Part shown: piece after piece, positions 52,825 to 62,107 of the stretch
Layout: each line of letters opens with the position of its first letter
Numbering within the stretch: the stretch's first letter is position 1
Origin: CAYZXL01 sp964482435
Lineage (GTDB): Bacteria; Auribacterota; JABMQX01
Direction: 5' to 3'
DNA: 64,000 nt
NCBI GenBank assembly: GCA_964482435.1
Contig: CAYZXL010000001.1
Location: 175,354 to 239,353, forward strand
Program-made: the position numbers and the translations under genes
The notes under the pieces: generated by a model
Database searches by the model: none
Told to the model about the DNA's origin: nothing
The model's input: only the letters and a program-made list of their open reading frames with translations

Positions 52825-54138
52825 ATGAGAGACGAGAACAATCTCTTGATTCAAAACGGAAGGGTCGTTGACCCCGCTCAGAACCTCGACGCAGTGGCGT
52901 CAGTCCTCATCCTCAACGGCAAGGTCGCCGAAATAAGAAAGGTCGCCGATGCCGCCGCCAGAGCCCCCGAAGGCGTCCCCGTTCTCGACGCCCGCGGGAA
53001 GGTTGTCTGCCCCGGACTGATAGACATGCACGTTCACCTCCGTGAACCGGGTTTCGAGCACAAGGAGGACATTGCTTCTGGGACGAGAGCCGCCGCGCGC
53101 GGCGGGTTTACCTCTGTGGCGTGCATGCCGAACACCTCCCCCGTCATTGACAACTCCGGCATAGTTGACCTCATCGAACACAAGAGCCGCCTCGTCGGAG
53201 TGGTCAACGTTTTCCCGGTAGGCGCCGCGACCCTTGGGATGAAAGGCGAGGAACTGGCAAACATCGGCGAACTGGTCGAAGCCGGGGCGGTCGCCATCTC
53301 GGACGACGGGTTTCCGATTCAGAACAACTACATCATGCGAAGAGTCCTCGAGTACGCCTCCATGTTCGGCATCAGCGTCATTTCCCACCCCGAAGACACA
53401 AACCTCTCAGCGGAAGGAGTGATGCACGAGGGATACTACTCGACCCTCCTCGGTTTGAAAGGCATTCCAGCGGCTTCTGAGGAGATCGCCATCTCGCGCG
53501 ACATCATCCTCGGCGAGATGTCAGGCACACCCGTTCATATCGCTCACGTCAGCACCGCAGGCGGCGTGCGAATGGTTCGCGAAGTGAAAGAAAGGGGCCT
53601 TAAGGTAACCGCGGAGGCGACGCCGCACCACTTCTCGCTGACGGACGCCTCTCTCGTCTCTTACGACACAAATCTGAAAATGAAGCCCCCCCTCCGCTCG
53701 GAATCCGATGCGGAGGCGATCAGGGTAGGTCTCAAAGACGGGACAATTGACTGCATCGCCAGCGACCACGCCCCCCATGCCGAAAACGAAAAGCAGGTCG
53801 AATTCGATAAAGCGCCATTCGGGATTATTGGCCTCGAGACGGCGCTCCCCGTGACACTCGATAAGCTTTATCACACGGGCATCCTTTCCTTGAGGCAAAT
53901 CATCGAAAAACTATGTATCAATCCCGCTCGAATCCTCCGTCTGTCCAACAAGGGAACCCTGAAAACCGGCGCCGACGGCGACGTAACGGTCCTCGACCTC
54001 GACAGGCAAGTTACGATTGACCCTCAGACCTTTGGCTCGAAGAGCCGCAACACCCCATTCGCCGGCTGGAAGCTCAAGGGCGCACCCGCCGCCACAATCG
54101 TCTCCGGCAAAATCGTCTTCAAAGCCTGCGAAGGCTGA
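52825..54138 (+). CDS. pyrC: Dihydroorotase (class I-type)
   Basis: 437 residues from the ATG at 52825; the frame is open 69 bases further, but that part is arginine-rich and has no start site. Metal ligands are in DMHVHLREPG (HxH), HPEDTN, HIAHVSTAGG and the catalytic Asp in IASDHAPH. ISDDGFPIQN holds the region of the other metal ligand. Its all-active-site form suggests an independent enzyme and not a structural pseudo-dihydroorotase partner of PyrB. It closes carbamoyl-aspartate to dihydroorotate. Third gene of the pyr operon. Confidence 0.94.
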   Translation: MRDENNLLIQNGRVVDPAQNLDAVASVLILNGKVAEIRKVADAAARAPEGVPVLDARGKVVCPGLIDMHVHLREPGFEHKEDIASGTRAAARGGFTSVACMPNTSPVIDNSGIVDLIEHKSRLVGVVNVFPVGAATLGMKGEELANIGELVEAGAVAISDDGFPIQNNYIMRRVLEYASMFGISVISHPEDTNLSAEGVMHEGYYSTLLGLKGIPAASEEIAISRDIILGEMSGTPVHIAHVSTAGGVRMVREVKERGLKVTAEATPHHFSLTDASLVSYDTNLKMKPPLRSESDAEAIRVGLKDGTIDCIASDHAPHAENEKQVEFDKAPFGIIGLETALPVTLDKLYHTGILSLRQIIEKLCINPARILRLSNKGTLKTGADGDVTVLDLDRQVTIDPQTFGSKSRNTPFAGWKLKGAPAATIVSGKIVFKACEG

Positions 54139-54219
54139 AGGCGACCCTATCCGGTTGTAGCTTGGATTACGGCGGACTGAAGTCGGCTTGATGAGGCGAA
54201 AATTTGGCGAAAATTCTGC

Positions 54220-54248
54220 TTGACTCTGCACTGAAACCGGGGCATTAT
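54220..54248 (+). promoter_or_regulatory. Candidate promoter of dinB
   Basis: TTGACT (54220-54225), a 17-base spacer and CATTAT (54243-54248). No LexA-type box could be recognised close by. Confidence 0.45.
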
Positions 54249-54366
54249 GATGCTAAGAGCACAGGCCAGAGGACTATCGCCGGTCAAGCCTCTGCGAGGT
54301 GACTGAGACGGGCGGAGGGAATCGCGGCGAGGAGGGAATTTCGAGACGGGGTTTCCGAACTGCACC

Positions 54367-55557
54367 ATGAGCACCAATCGCAACAGGCAAATCCTTCACG
54401 TGGACATGGACGCTTTCTTCGTCTCCATAGAGGAAAGCCTCAATCCCACTCTTCGCGGGAAACCGGTGGTCGTCGGAGGAAACCCGGATGGGAGAGGAGT
54501 TGTCTCAGCCGCGTCATATGCAGCGAGGAAATTCGGGATTCATTCCGGCATGGCGCTCTCCCAGGCGAAAAAGCTGTGCCCGGAGGCGATTTTCCTCGAG
54601 GGCAACTACGAGAGATACAGCGTCGTCTCGCGGAAGTTGTTCAAAATCCTGTCGCGATACACCCCGGACCTCGAGATGGTCTCCATTGACGAAGCATATC
54701 TCGACCTGACGGGGTTCAACAGGTTGTACGGGCACACTTTTGGCGCAGCTCAGAGAATTAAAGACGAGATAAAAGACAGGCTTCGGCTCAACGCCTCCAT
54801 AGGAATCGGCGCCAACAAGCTCGTCGCCAAAGTCGCATCCGATTGTGCCAAGCCGAACGGAATCCTCATGGTTCTCCCCGGATATGAGAAGGCTTTTCTG
54901 GCGCCGCTTTCGATTGAGAGGCTGCCGGGCGTCGGAAAAAGCGTCGGCGAAAAGCTGATTTCGTACGGAGTGCGGACCATAGGGATGCTCGCTAAGGTAG
55001 AAAAAGACCTCATGGTGCGAACGTTCGGGAGATGGGGATTGCTCTTGCACGAGAACGCCAACGGGATTGACTACTCCTCTGTCGGCGGGAGGTATTCCGG
55101 CCCGAAGTCCATCAGCCGGGAGAGGACTTTCGACGAGGACACAATTGACAGGAAACTGATTTTCTCGGCGCTTTTCTGGTTGGTGGAGCGAACAGCCAAG
55201 TCGCTGCGGGAGGAGAAGCTTCAGACAAGAACCATTACGCTGAAACTGAGATATTCCGATTTCTCGACGGTGACGCGGTCCATGACGCTCCGAGAGGGAA
55301 CAGACCTCGATAAGAAGATATATCAATGCGTGGAGGAGCTTTTCCGAAAAGCCTATACGAGAAGAGGGCGGGTCAGGCTGTTAGGCGTCTGCCTTTCCAA
55401 CTTCTGCTCGCCAGCTTGGCAGGAGAATTTCCTCGACGAGGAAAAGACCGATAAACTCAAGAGCTTCTACCAGAGCGTGGACGAAATCAGAGACAAATAC
55501 GGCTTCGACTCCCTCCGAATTGTCAAGTCGTCCCCCGACCCCGGCTCCTACCGGTGA
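54367..55557 (+). CDS. dinB: DNA polymerase IV (Y-family, DinB)
   Basis: 396 residues. Catalytic residues are Asp13 in HVDMDAFF and Asp108-Glu109 in SIDEAYLD. The steric-gate/finger segment VSAASYAARKFGIHSGM, the thumb HhH segment LPGVGKSVGEKL and the little-finger domain (about 240-360) follow in order. It copies damaged DNA with low fidelity in the cytoplasm. The C-terminal sliding-clamp motif (QLxLF) usual in Pol IV is not evident: the protein ends DPGSYR. No SOS box was found, so SOS control is uncertain. Confidence 0.94.
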   Translation: MSTNRNRQILHVDMDAFFVSIEESLNPTLRGKPVVVGGNPDGRGVVSAASYAARKFGIHSGMALSQAKKLCPEAIFLEGNYERYSVVSRKLFKILSRYTPDLEMVSIDEAYLDLTGFNRLYGHTFGAAQRIKDEIKDRLRLNASIGIGANKLVAKVASDCAKPNGILMVLPGYEKAFLAPLSIERLPGVGKSVGEKLISYGVRTIGMLAKVEKDLMVRTFGRWGLLLHENANGIDYSSVGGRYSGPKSISRERTFDEDTIDRKLIFSALFWLVERTAKSLREEKLQTRTITLKLRYSDFSTVTRSMTLREGTDLDKKIYQCVEELFRKAYTRRGRVRLLGVCLSNFCSPAWQENFLDEEKTDKLKSFYQSVDEIRDKYGFDSLRIVKSSPDPGSYR

Positions 55558-55957
55558 CCACGCGCCCGTCGCGTCTGCGACCTTTGCCTCTAATTAACAA
55601 GACCGTCGAATCGCAGTGCCTCATGGGCTTCGCACACCCGGAGACCATGAAAATCCAGTGTGCGCTGCGGTCACTTTGGGGTCAGAACCCGGATTCCCTT
55701 TTCTCTCGCAAAGACGCCAAGGATTGATGAGGTGCCCGCAGGCGCGCTTTTCTTTTATCCTCCTTCCCAACTCGAAACTCAAGGGTCTTCTTCACACCCG
55801 CCAGAACGGAAATCTGGGTACACCGAACGAGAGGTCAATGAGAGCGACCTTAAGGAGGAGGATTTTAGCCCTTCCATTTCTGCCCGACGATGGCAGGTCT
55901 GGCACGTGATTTGCTCATAGAGTCGAGGAGTCCCACAGGGAAGGGGGAACGGAGCAC
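55558..55957. other. Spacer with repeat-like fragments
   Basis: A spacer of 400 bases. The part around 55706-55740 (CTCTCGCAAAGACGCCAAGG) resembles a common extragenic repeat of environmental bacteria. No gene was recognised. Confidence 0.4.
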
Positions 55958-56515
55958 ATGAAAAAGTGTCCTTACTGCGCCGAGAAAATAAGGGATGAGG
56001 CGGTCAAGTGCCGGTACTGCGGGGAACTTCTTCAGCAAGGAGGCACAGCGGACTCTCATCTATCCGACGGCCAAAACATAGTAGGTCGCACCCTGAAATG
56101 TAGGAAGTGTGGAAGCCTTAATCCTATCGGCACAATTCGGTGCAGAGGTTGTCGAGCGAGTCTTCGCCCGTCGCTTCTTGCCCTGGCGGCGCTCGGTTCG
56201 GTTACAATTGGACTTCTTGCAGCACTCGCGGATTTGGAAACGTCTGTTCTTCCGGCAGTGCTCCAGGTGTGCTGGATACCTCTCGTATGGGGTCTGGCTT
56301 ATGGACGCTATTGGGCCTGGATAGGCACTCAGGTTCTTCTGGGGTTGTCCTTTTCTGTAAACTCGATTGCCATTGTTGCACAGACTGGTTCATACGATTG
56401 GGTCAATGCTGTAGTTCTCACTGAATTTGTGAAGAGCTGCATCTTTATAGCGTTCTGGATGATATACCTCTACAGGCCGCGAGTCCGCACCTTTTGCTCT
56501 GTCGGGAAACACTGA
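55958..56515 (+). CDS. Double zinc-ribbon membrane protein
   Basis: 185 residues beginning MKKCPYCAEKIRDEAVKCRYCGE, the common double CxxC zinc-ribbon leader. A second ribbon (CRKCGSLNPIGTIRCRGC, about 48-66) follows. Three to four membrane segments fill the rest (LLALAALGSVTIGLLAAL, VCWIPLVWGLAYGRYWAW, IAFWMIYLYRP). Such proteins are widespread and functionally undefined. The last 28 codons are duplicated downstream (57498-57596), flanking the next two genes. Confidence 0.75.
   Translation: MKKCPYCAEKIRDEAVKCRYCGELLQQGGTADSHLSDGQNIVGRTLKCRKCGSLNPIGTIRCRGCRASLRPSLLALAALGSVTIGLLAALADLETSVLPAVLQVCWIPLVWGLAYGRYWAWIGTQVLLGLSFSVNSIAIVAQTGSYDWVNAVVLTEFVKSCIFIAFWMIYLYRPRVRTFCSVGKH
56432..56514 (+). 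repeat. Direct repeat, copy 1 (copy 2 at 57498-57582)
   Basis: The final 28 codons of the zinc-ribbon membrane gene recur about 1.06 kb downstream, with nearly the same peptide (SCIxIAFWMIYLYRPRVR). This indicates a tandem duplication that has since lost most of its second copy. Confidence 0.75.
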
Positions 56516-56554
56516 TTCGCCAGTGCCGTTACCTATCGGCGTACCCTGCATGCT

Positions 56555-56851
56555 ATGAGAAGAATCTGGATACCTCAAGTTATAGCTATCGTTCTGTCGG
56601 GGATAGCTTTGAATCCGTCCACTCCATACGGGTATTACATCTTTCTGCGATGGGTCTTGTGCGGCGTTTTTGCCTATCTCGCTTACTGGAGCGCTGCCCA
56701 GAAAAAAGAAGGTTGGACGTGGACACTCGCCATCACCGCTGTGGTGTACAACCCCATCATCCCAATACATGCTACAAGAGACTTCTGGTCTGTGGTCAAC
56801 GTCGCCACGATAATCATCGCCGCGAGTTCAATTGCCATTTTGAAAAAGTGA
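56555..56851 (+). CDS. Small DUF6804-like membrane protein
   Basis: 98 residues with three predicted membrane segments. The pattern YYIFLRWVLCGVFAYLAYWS, W-TW-LAI and VVYNPIIPIHATRDFW is characteristic of small bacterial membrane proteins of the DUF6804 type. Function unknown. No ribosome-binding site is evident, so it may be translated by coupling to the upstream gene, 39 bases away. Confidence 0.65.
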   Translation: MRRIWIPQVIAIVLSGIALNPSTPYGYYIFLRWVLCGVFAYLAYWSAAQKKEGWTWTLAITAVVYNPIIPIHATRDFWSVVNVATIIIAASSIAILKK

Positions 56852-56866
56852 GGGGGACAGAAAAGC

Positions 56867-57481
56867 GTGGGCGAAGCACAGGTAGTCGTTGGCCGCGCCG
56901 TTACTGAGAATCGGGGATTCCACAAAGAAGGGGTGAGAAACGTGACTACAAGCGAAAGACGAATTCTCGTTCTGTCTGTGGTATGCGCAATGCTCGGGTT
57001 GGGCGCTGGAATCTTTGCCATAACGCAAGGCGAGTCTCCCTGGATGCCTCTTTGTGGTTTCCTATTGGGTTGGTGTATTCCCTGGGCGTTATATGGTTGT
57101 GCTCGATGTATCCGACGTGTTGTGGAAAGCATCAAACAATTGAGAGTGCGGGGACTTTTAGCTATCGCAACACTCACTGCCCTTGCATCGCTCATAGTCT
57201 CAATCGTTGCTCTTTCTAAGGCAAGACACGCGGTTGAGTTTTCCTGCTTATGCAGCGATGGATTGACTCAGTGTGAATCTGACATAGACGACCTCAGACT
57301 GGAGATAGAGGAACTAAAGAGCGAAGCCCTTTCCCGCGAGCTTCAGATAGACCAGCTCGATAGCAAAGTGTTCTCCCACGGGCTTGAAATAGCCCACCTT
57401 CAAGCCGACGGAGACGACCTCAGAGAGCAGATAAGGCGAATCGGTCTCATCATTCTCAAGATGATGTCCGGCCAACGTTGA
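56867..57481 (+). CDS. Membrane protein with C-terminal coiled coil, unknown function
   Basis: 204 residues from a GTG at 56867 (GAGGGGG upstream); a GTG at 56942 with AAGGGG in front is an equally good start and would place the first membrane segment nearer the N-terminus. Three hydrophobic segments (VLSVVCAMLGLGAGIFAI, MPLCGFLLGWCIPWALYG, LLAIATLTALASLIVSIVAL) precede a long heptad-bearing coiled coil (DIDDLRLEIEELKSEALS to DDLREQIRRIG). Tail side and partners unknown. It is enclosed by the direct repeat, suggesting the block 56516-57497 moved or was duplicated together. Confidence 0.65.
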   Translation: MGEAQVVVGRAVTENRGFHKEGVRNVTTSERRILVLSVVCAMLGLGAGIFAITQGESPWMPLCGFLLGWCIPWALYGCARCIRRVVESIKQLRVRGLLAIATLTALASLIVSIVALSKARHAVEFSCLCSDGLTQCESDIDDLRLEIEELKSEALSRELQIDQLDSKVFSHGLEIAHLQADGDDLREQIRRIGLIILKMMSGQR

Positions 57482-57837
57482 GATATTGTCAAGAGTTGTG
57501 GAGAGCTGCATCATTATAGCGTTCTGGATGATATATCTCTACAGACCGCGAGTCCGCAGCTTTTGCTCTGTCGGCAAAGCCATAAGCGCCAAGTGAATCT
57601 GCTGTCTCCACTGTCGCCTGGAGCGCTGCCGGGTCGCGTTTTTGGCACTACGCCCCAGGCTCCAATTTCCGTGGGCACGCCGGGCCCGCGAGCGACCCCG
57701 CTGTGCAAACATAGTCAACCACATTGCCAGGTCGCAGGCAAGCCCTACGCTTCCCCAGTCCGTAGGACCAACAGGGCTCTGATGGCCTCGGAGTCGGGGC
57801 CCGTTAGGCATTGACGAGGAGCGGCAGCGTAACAGCT
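57482..57837. other. Spacer with gene remnant
   Basis: The first part is the duplicated C-terminal fragment (57498-57596). The remainder is GC-rich with no recognised feature. Confidence 0.5.
57498..57596 (+). pseudogene. C-terminal remnant of a duplicated zinc-ribbon membrane gene
   Basis: Codons read VESCIIIAFWMIYLYRPRV then RSFCSVGKAISAK and stop, against VKSCIFIAFWMIYLYRPRV then RTFCSVGKH in the intact gene. There is no start or N-terminal part, so it is not expressed as such. Confidence 0.75.
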
Positions 57838-58500
57838 ATGCCCAAAAACCGAGAAACAAACAACGGCATCGACGGCGCGGGAACCCCGCAGCATAGCCAA
57901 GCCAGCCCCTTCATATTTCAGGCCGGCCCCGCCGCGGACGAAGGGGACCTCTTCTTGACGACGGATGAACTCTGGGGCTGGTATGGGGATGGTTATCTGA
58001 GAGCTGCGCAACTCCTCCTCAATCACGCCATAAACGGCGACACCCGCGACCAAAACATTCTATTATGGCCCACCCTCTTCCTCTGCAGGCACTGGGCCGA
58101 GCTAATGCTCAAAGCCGTCCTCCTCGACTGGTCCCGGGCACGCAGGCAACCCAAGCCCGACGTGCTCACGCACAAGCTCATGCCCCTCTGGCAAAGATGC
58201 AGGAGGATCATCGAAGGCCTCTGGCCCAACACCATCGGAGACAGGCTTAAGGCAGCCGAGGCGTTCTTCACTCAGCTTTCTCGGGCCGACCAGAGTTCCA
58301 TCTCATTCCGCTATCCCCAAGATAAGGACGGTGCCAAAACGCTCCGCGGACTGATGCTCACCGGCTACCCAGATATGATGCGGCACATGCGCGCACTGGA
58401 AGAGTTACTTGGCGGCGTTCACTGTGCCATCCTCGCCGAACTGGACGCGATCGCGGAAACCGAAGAATACTTCAGGGAGGGCTCCTCACCTGGGCCATAA
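57838..58500 (+). CDS. Possible HEPN-like protein of unknown function
   Basis: 220 residues from the ATG at 57838 (no good ribosome-binding site; a TTG 9 codons earlier follows the spacer). The helical stretch LFLCRHWAELMLKAVLLDWS and the later LTHKLMPLWQRCRRIIE resemble the R...E-LKA...H-L pattern of HEPN-domain proteins used as RNases or nucleotide-binding effectors in defence. No full RX4-6H motif is present, so this is weak. The N-terminus and C-terminus show no known motif. Convergent with the endonuclease III gene. Confidence 0.5.
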   Translation: MPKNRETNNGIDGAGTPQHSQASPFIFQAGPAADEGDLFLTTDELWGWYGDGYLRAAQLLLNHAINGDTRDQNILLWPTLFLCRHWAELMLKAVLLDWSRARRQPKPDVLTHKLMPLWQRCRRIIEGLWPNTIGDRLKAAEAFFTQLSRADQSSISFRYPQDKDGAKTLRGLMLTGYPDMMRHMRALEELLGGVHCAILAELDAIAETEEYFREGSSPGP

Positions 58501-58553
58501 CAAGGGGCCGCTGCTCCCTCCGCACTCTGCCACCCCCGGCGCCGCCGAGCACG

Positions 58554-59228
58554 TCAGGCGCGAACGCCGATTTTGGGGCAAAGGGAGGCGAGGACGCAAT
58601 CAGGGCAGCGGGGGGCACGGGCGGTGCAGACTTTTCGCCCGTGAGAGATGAGGTTGAGGTGGAACGGGTACATTTTTTTCGGTGGAACGAGGTCGCCCAT
58701 GATTTCGTGCGTCTGTTCGCGTGTCGCCTTTTCGGGGACGAGACCGAGGCGTTTGGAAACGCGATGAATGTGCGTGTCCACGGGGAAAACTTCCTTTCCG
58801 AGGGAGAACAGAAGCACGACTTTCGCGGTTTTCAGGCCGACTCCTTTGTAAGAGAGAAGGGCTTTTTCGGCCTCCTCAGTCGGTATGTCGCGCAGAAACG
58901 AGAGGTCAAATTCCCCGTGCTCTGCCTTTATCGAATGCAGAATTTCCTTGATTCGCCTGCTCTTGATGTTCGCCAGACCGCCCACACGAATCGCGTCCGC
59001 AATTTCCTCCTCCGGCGCATCGTGAATCTCCTGCCATGAGCGAAATCTCTCCCTGAGCCTCTCGTAAGCCTTATCGCGGTTGATGTCGTTGGTGTTCTGG
59101 GAAAGGATAGTCACGATGAGGCTCTCGAGGGGATCGTCCCGACGCGGACGCCGCGGAACGCCGTATTCTCGTTCCAGAAGCTCGATGATTCGCTCCAATC
59201 GCTCCATCTCTTTTTGCTTCTTTCCCAT
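58554..59228 (-). CDS. nth: Endonuclease III-like DNA glycosylase
   Basis: 224 residues with the HhH-GPD fold: hairpin YKGVGLKTAKVVL with catalytic Lys133 and the catalytic Asp151 in PVDTHIHRV. The C-terminal [4Fe-4S] cluster loop is canonical, Cys201-x6-Cys208-x2-Cys211-x5-Cys217. It removes oxidised pyrimidines from DNA and cleaves the backbone (base excision repair). It lacks an obvious ribosome-binding site and stands alone, convergent with the HEPN-like gene. Confidence 0.93.
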   Translation of the reverse strand: MGKKQKEMERLERIIELLEREYGVPRRPRRDDPLESLIVTILSQNTNDINRDKAYERLRERFRSWQEIHDAPEEEIADAIRVGGLANIKSRRIKEILHSIKAEHGEFDLSFLRDIPTEEAEKALLSYKGVGLKTAKVVLLFSLGKEVFPVDTHIHRVSKRLGLVPEKATREQTHEIMGDLVPPKKMYPFHLNLISHGRKVCTARAPRCPDCVLASLCPKIGVRA

Positions 59229-59325
59229 TCAAAACTCGTCGAAGTGCGTTCCGATGGCGGGCTTCCTGAGATGCTGTCGCTTCTACCCGCGAGCTCAGCG
59301 ACGAGGATGAAGCGCGGAAATTCTA

Positions 59326-61749
59326 TCACGTCCCGACAAAGCCTGCGGCAAGATATAGGAAGAGGGCTATCAGAACCACAAGGCCGAACCCGCACGAAAT
59401 TGCCAGAGTCGTCGCAAGCACGGTGCCGATCACGGAGGCACAGCCGTTTATTCCCCAGCACCACGGCAAAAGCGACGGAGAGCTATCGGAGACCTTCTGC
59501 AATCCCAGCGGAAATGGCATTCCCATGAAAAAACCGAGAGGCGCAAGGACTATAACCGAGGCAACGATTCTTCCCAGTGTCGAGAGTGACGCGAGAAGCG
59601 GGAAAATCGCCTCGAGACCGAATATGTAGAAGAAGGAAATGACAACGATGCCGACAAAAGGAAGCAACCGCCGTGGAGGTCTGCCGTTTGCACGGCTGGT
59701 TAATCGTCTCGCGAAAAGGCTGCCCAATCCCGAAAAGACCAGGAAGGAGCAGAGGACAACCGTAATGGAGTAAATTGGGTGACGAAGGAACAGGACGAAT
59801 TTCTGCATGAAGGACATCTCCAGGAACATGAAGGCGATTCCCAGGCAGGAGAAGTAAATGAGCCGACGTGCCTTTCTCGTTGTTCCTCCTGTCCTCTTGA
59901 GGAAGAAAAGCGGGACGACGATGAAAATCACGCTGACCAGGGCTGCCTGGGCAAGTGTGGCTATCAGGAGGATGTATCCCCATGGCGCCCACTGCCTCCC
60001 CATGATTTTCAGGAGCACCGGTAGCGACTTCCATTTGAAGAAATGGAAGAAGTAGGGACGGTCGTCCGTCGGAGGAGTAACGTCGAAGACATAATCGCGA
60101 TAGAAGCCTCCTGCGTCGCCAAAAAGGAGCGCCATGCAGGCGTCGTAATCGAGCGCCTGGGGAATCCCCGGCCGCTGCGGGTCGGTCAAGACATTGAACC
60201 TGTTCGTTTCCTCTCCTGTGATGCCGGGGTAATAGACCACATCAAAGCATCTGCTCTCGCAGAACTCCCGAACCGCCTTGATTTCGTCCTTCGTGAAGCG
60301 TTCCCGCTTGATGAGAATCGTTGCGGTCTTCCAGCTCCGAATGAAGACCAGGTGGTCATCCTTCCTTTTCTTCGGGCCAACGACCCGGTGCAGAGCATCG
60401 AAGGCTGTCGCGAAGGCTTTGATGGCGTCCCGCGGGGGAGATTGGACCCAGTAAGTGAGCGACAGGATTCCTCCAGCACTCAGATGTCTGATGTAAGACT
60501 CGAACGCCTCGATCGTGTAAAGATAGTTTTCGGCCAGTGCATAGACCCCGCCAGCGGATGCCGCAAATGACCCCATGAGCGCTATCTCGATGATGTCGAA
60601 CTCTTCGTCCGACGACTCAATGAACCCTCGCCCATCGGCGGCCACGACCTTGACCTGGGGCAGAGAGTAGATTCCCCCGCAGAAGTCCTTATATTTCTTT
60701 TTCACCAGCCCGATGATTCCCGGGTCAAGCTCAACGGCGGTGATGTCCTTGGCCCCATGAAGGACCGCCAGAAGAACGCCTGAGCCGCCTCCCGCGCCAA
60801 GGACGGCGACTTTTGGCTCCTTGAGGAGCTGATACGGAAGAGCCTGGGTAGTGTAATCGAGGTATCGAGCATTCTCGATATTTTCCCCAACCTTCGTCAT
60901 CACTGTCATGGCGTCTGCGTCAATCACAATTCCCCGCACCGGCGGAGGTTCCCCCTGGAACGCAAAACTCAACCCCGGCGCAGGGTCGAATTTGATCGCG
61001 GGGCTGTCCACGACGTCTATCCTCCCGAGCGGACTCGATTCCGTGTGAAGGATTTTCGTCCCGACTGAGCCGCGGATGACGCTCAAGGTCTTGTACTGAG
61101 AGATTGATAGATTCAGAGGAAAGAGCGCTATCCCCGCCGCGGCGACGATTGAAAGGGCAATTGTCACAACCCGCCACGAGCCGCGAAAACGCGTCCCCGC
61201 AAGGGCGGGCGCCACCAGGGAAGCGATGGCGATTGCCCTCACAACGTCCTCCGGCGAGAACAGATAGAGCAGCCCGACGACGGCGAGCGACCCCAGGCCG
61301 GACCCAAGGAGGTTTGTGCCATAAAGAAGCCCAATCTGCCGCTCAAAGGTCAGGAAGGCGATGCCAATGCATGTCGCCCCAAAGAAGAACGGCACGAAGA
61401 AGACAAGGTAGTAGAGCAAAAGGTAAATGAACTGGTGCCAATCCCTGATTAGAACAAAGAGATTGAAAGGAATCTTCTGGCTCGCCGAAAGGCAGATGGT
61501 CAGGGAGACAGGGAACAGCAGACAGAATAGCAGGAAGAAAGGCTTGCTGTGTTTCCTGACGCTTTTCTGAAATAGCGAAAGGAACGTTCCGCTCGCCCCG
61601 AAGCCGAGGAGGGCGACGCTGATGACCATGTACGCGAGATGGTGCCAATGCGTGATGGCGAAAATCCGCATCAACGCCACCTCGTACGCAAGCACCGACG
61701 CAGAAATAATGAAAATAGCAAAACCTACCGAGATCAAGAGAGGCCCCAA
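59326..61749 (-). CDS. Membrane-embedded spermidine-synthase-like protein
   Basis: 807 residues. N-terminal membrane segments (about 5-240; LLISVGFAIFIISASVLAYE, the conserved ALMRIFAI) precede a soluble polyamine-synthase-type domain (about 250-520). That domain has a Rossmann SAM/dcSAM motif VAVLGAGGGSGVLLAVL and the acidic end of strand 2 (AVELDPGIIGLV). About seven further membrane segments follow. Such fusions are common in environmental genomes, and their substrate is generally unproven. The start is TTG (61749 or 61737), with no clear ribosome-binding site, because no ATG precedes the first conserved residues after an upstream stop. Confidence 0.8.
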   Translation of the reverse strand: MGPLLISVGFAIFIISASVLAYEVALMRIFAITHWHHLAYMVISVALLGFGASGTFLSLFQKSVRKHSKPFFLLFCLLFPVSLTICLSASQKIPFNLFVLIRDWHQFIYLLLYYLVFFVPFFFGATCIGIAFLTFERQIGLLYGTNLLGSGLGSLAVVGLLYLFSPEDVVRAIAIASLVAPALAGTRFRGSWRVVTIALSIVAAAGIALFPLNLSISQYKTLSVIRGSVGTKILHTESSPLGRIDVVDSPAIKFDPAPGLSFAFQGEPPPVRGIVIDADAMTVMTKVGENIENARYLDYTTQALPYQLLKEPKVAVLGAGGGSGVLLAVLHGAKDITAVELDPGIIGLVKKKYKDFCGGIYSLPQVKVVAADGRGFIESSDEEFDIIEIALMGSFAASAGGVYALAENYLYTIEAFESYIRHLSAGGILSLTYWVQSPPRDAIKAFATAFDALHRVVGPKKRKDDHLVFIRSWKTATILIKRERFTKDEIKAVREFCESRCFDVVYYPGITGEETNRFNVLTDPQRPGIPQALDYDACMALLFGDAGGFYRDYVFDVTPPTDDRPYFFHFFKWKSLPVLLKIMGRQWAPWGYILLIATLAQAALVSVIFIVVPLFFLKRTGGTTRKARRLIYFSCLGIAFMFLEMSFMQKFVLFLRHPIYSITVVLCSFLVFSGLGSLFARRLTSRANGRPPRRLLPFVGIVVISFFYIFGLEAIFPLLASLSTLGRIVASVIVLAPLGFFMGMPFPLGLQKVSDSSPSLLPWCWGINGCASVIGTVLATTLAISCGFGLVVLIALFLYLAAGFVGT

Positions 61750-62107
61750 ATATCAGAACATTCCGTTGGGCGTCGCGCGACACGCCCTTCCACTCCGCCA
61801 GAATCATAACAGGAGAGCAGACTTCCACAAAGGAGTTCTGTGGATCGGTGCGCCGGTGGGGCCGAGGTTCACGAACGGGGCTGAGCTGGTGAAAGGGGTG
61901 GTCGCGTGGGCGATTGCGCTGTTTCTTGTGAAGCCGAAGTGGAATCCAGCTGGGGCGGTTACTTCGACCACATTGCGGGAAAGGGCTGGAGCGCAAGTCA
62001 TGCCACGGGGCCGGTCCTCGATCCGCATGCGCCCGTCGGAACCTCCGAGTAATATCCCGCAACGAAGAGAGGCACGCGCGGCGGAAGCAGACCCCGTGGA
62101 GTGCCTC
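61750..62107. other. Spacer without recognised features
   Basis: A spacer of 358 bases. Frames in both directions read through parts of it, but no protein similarity was recognised. No hairpin terminator stands out. Confidence 0.45.
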
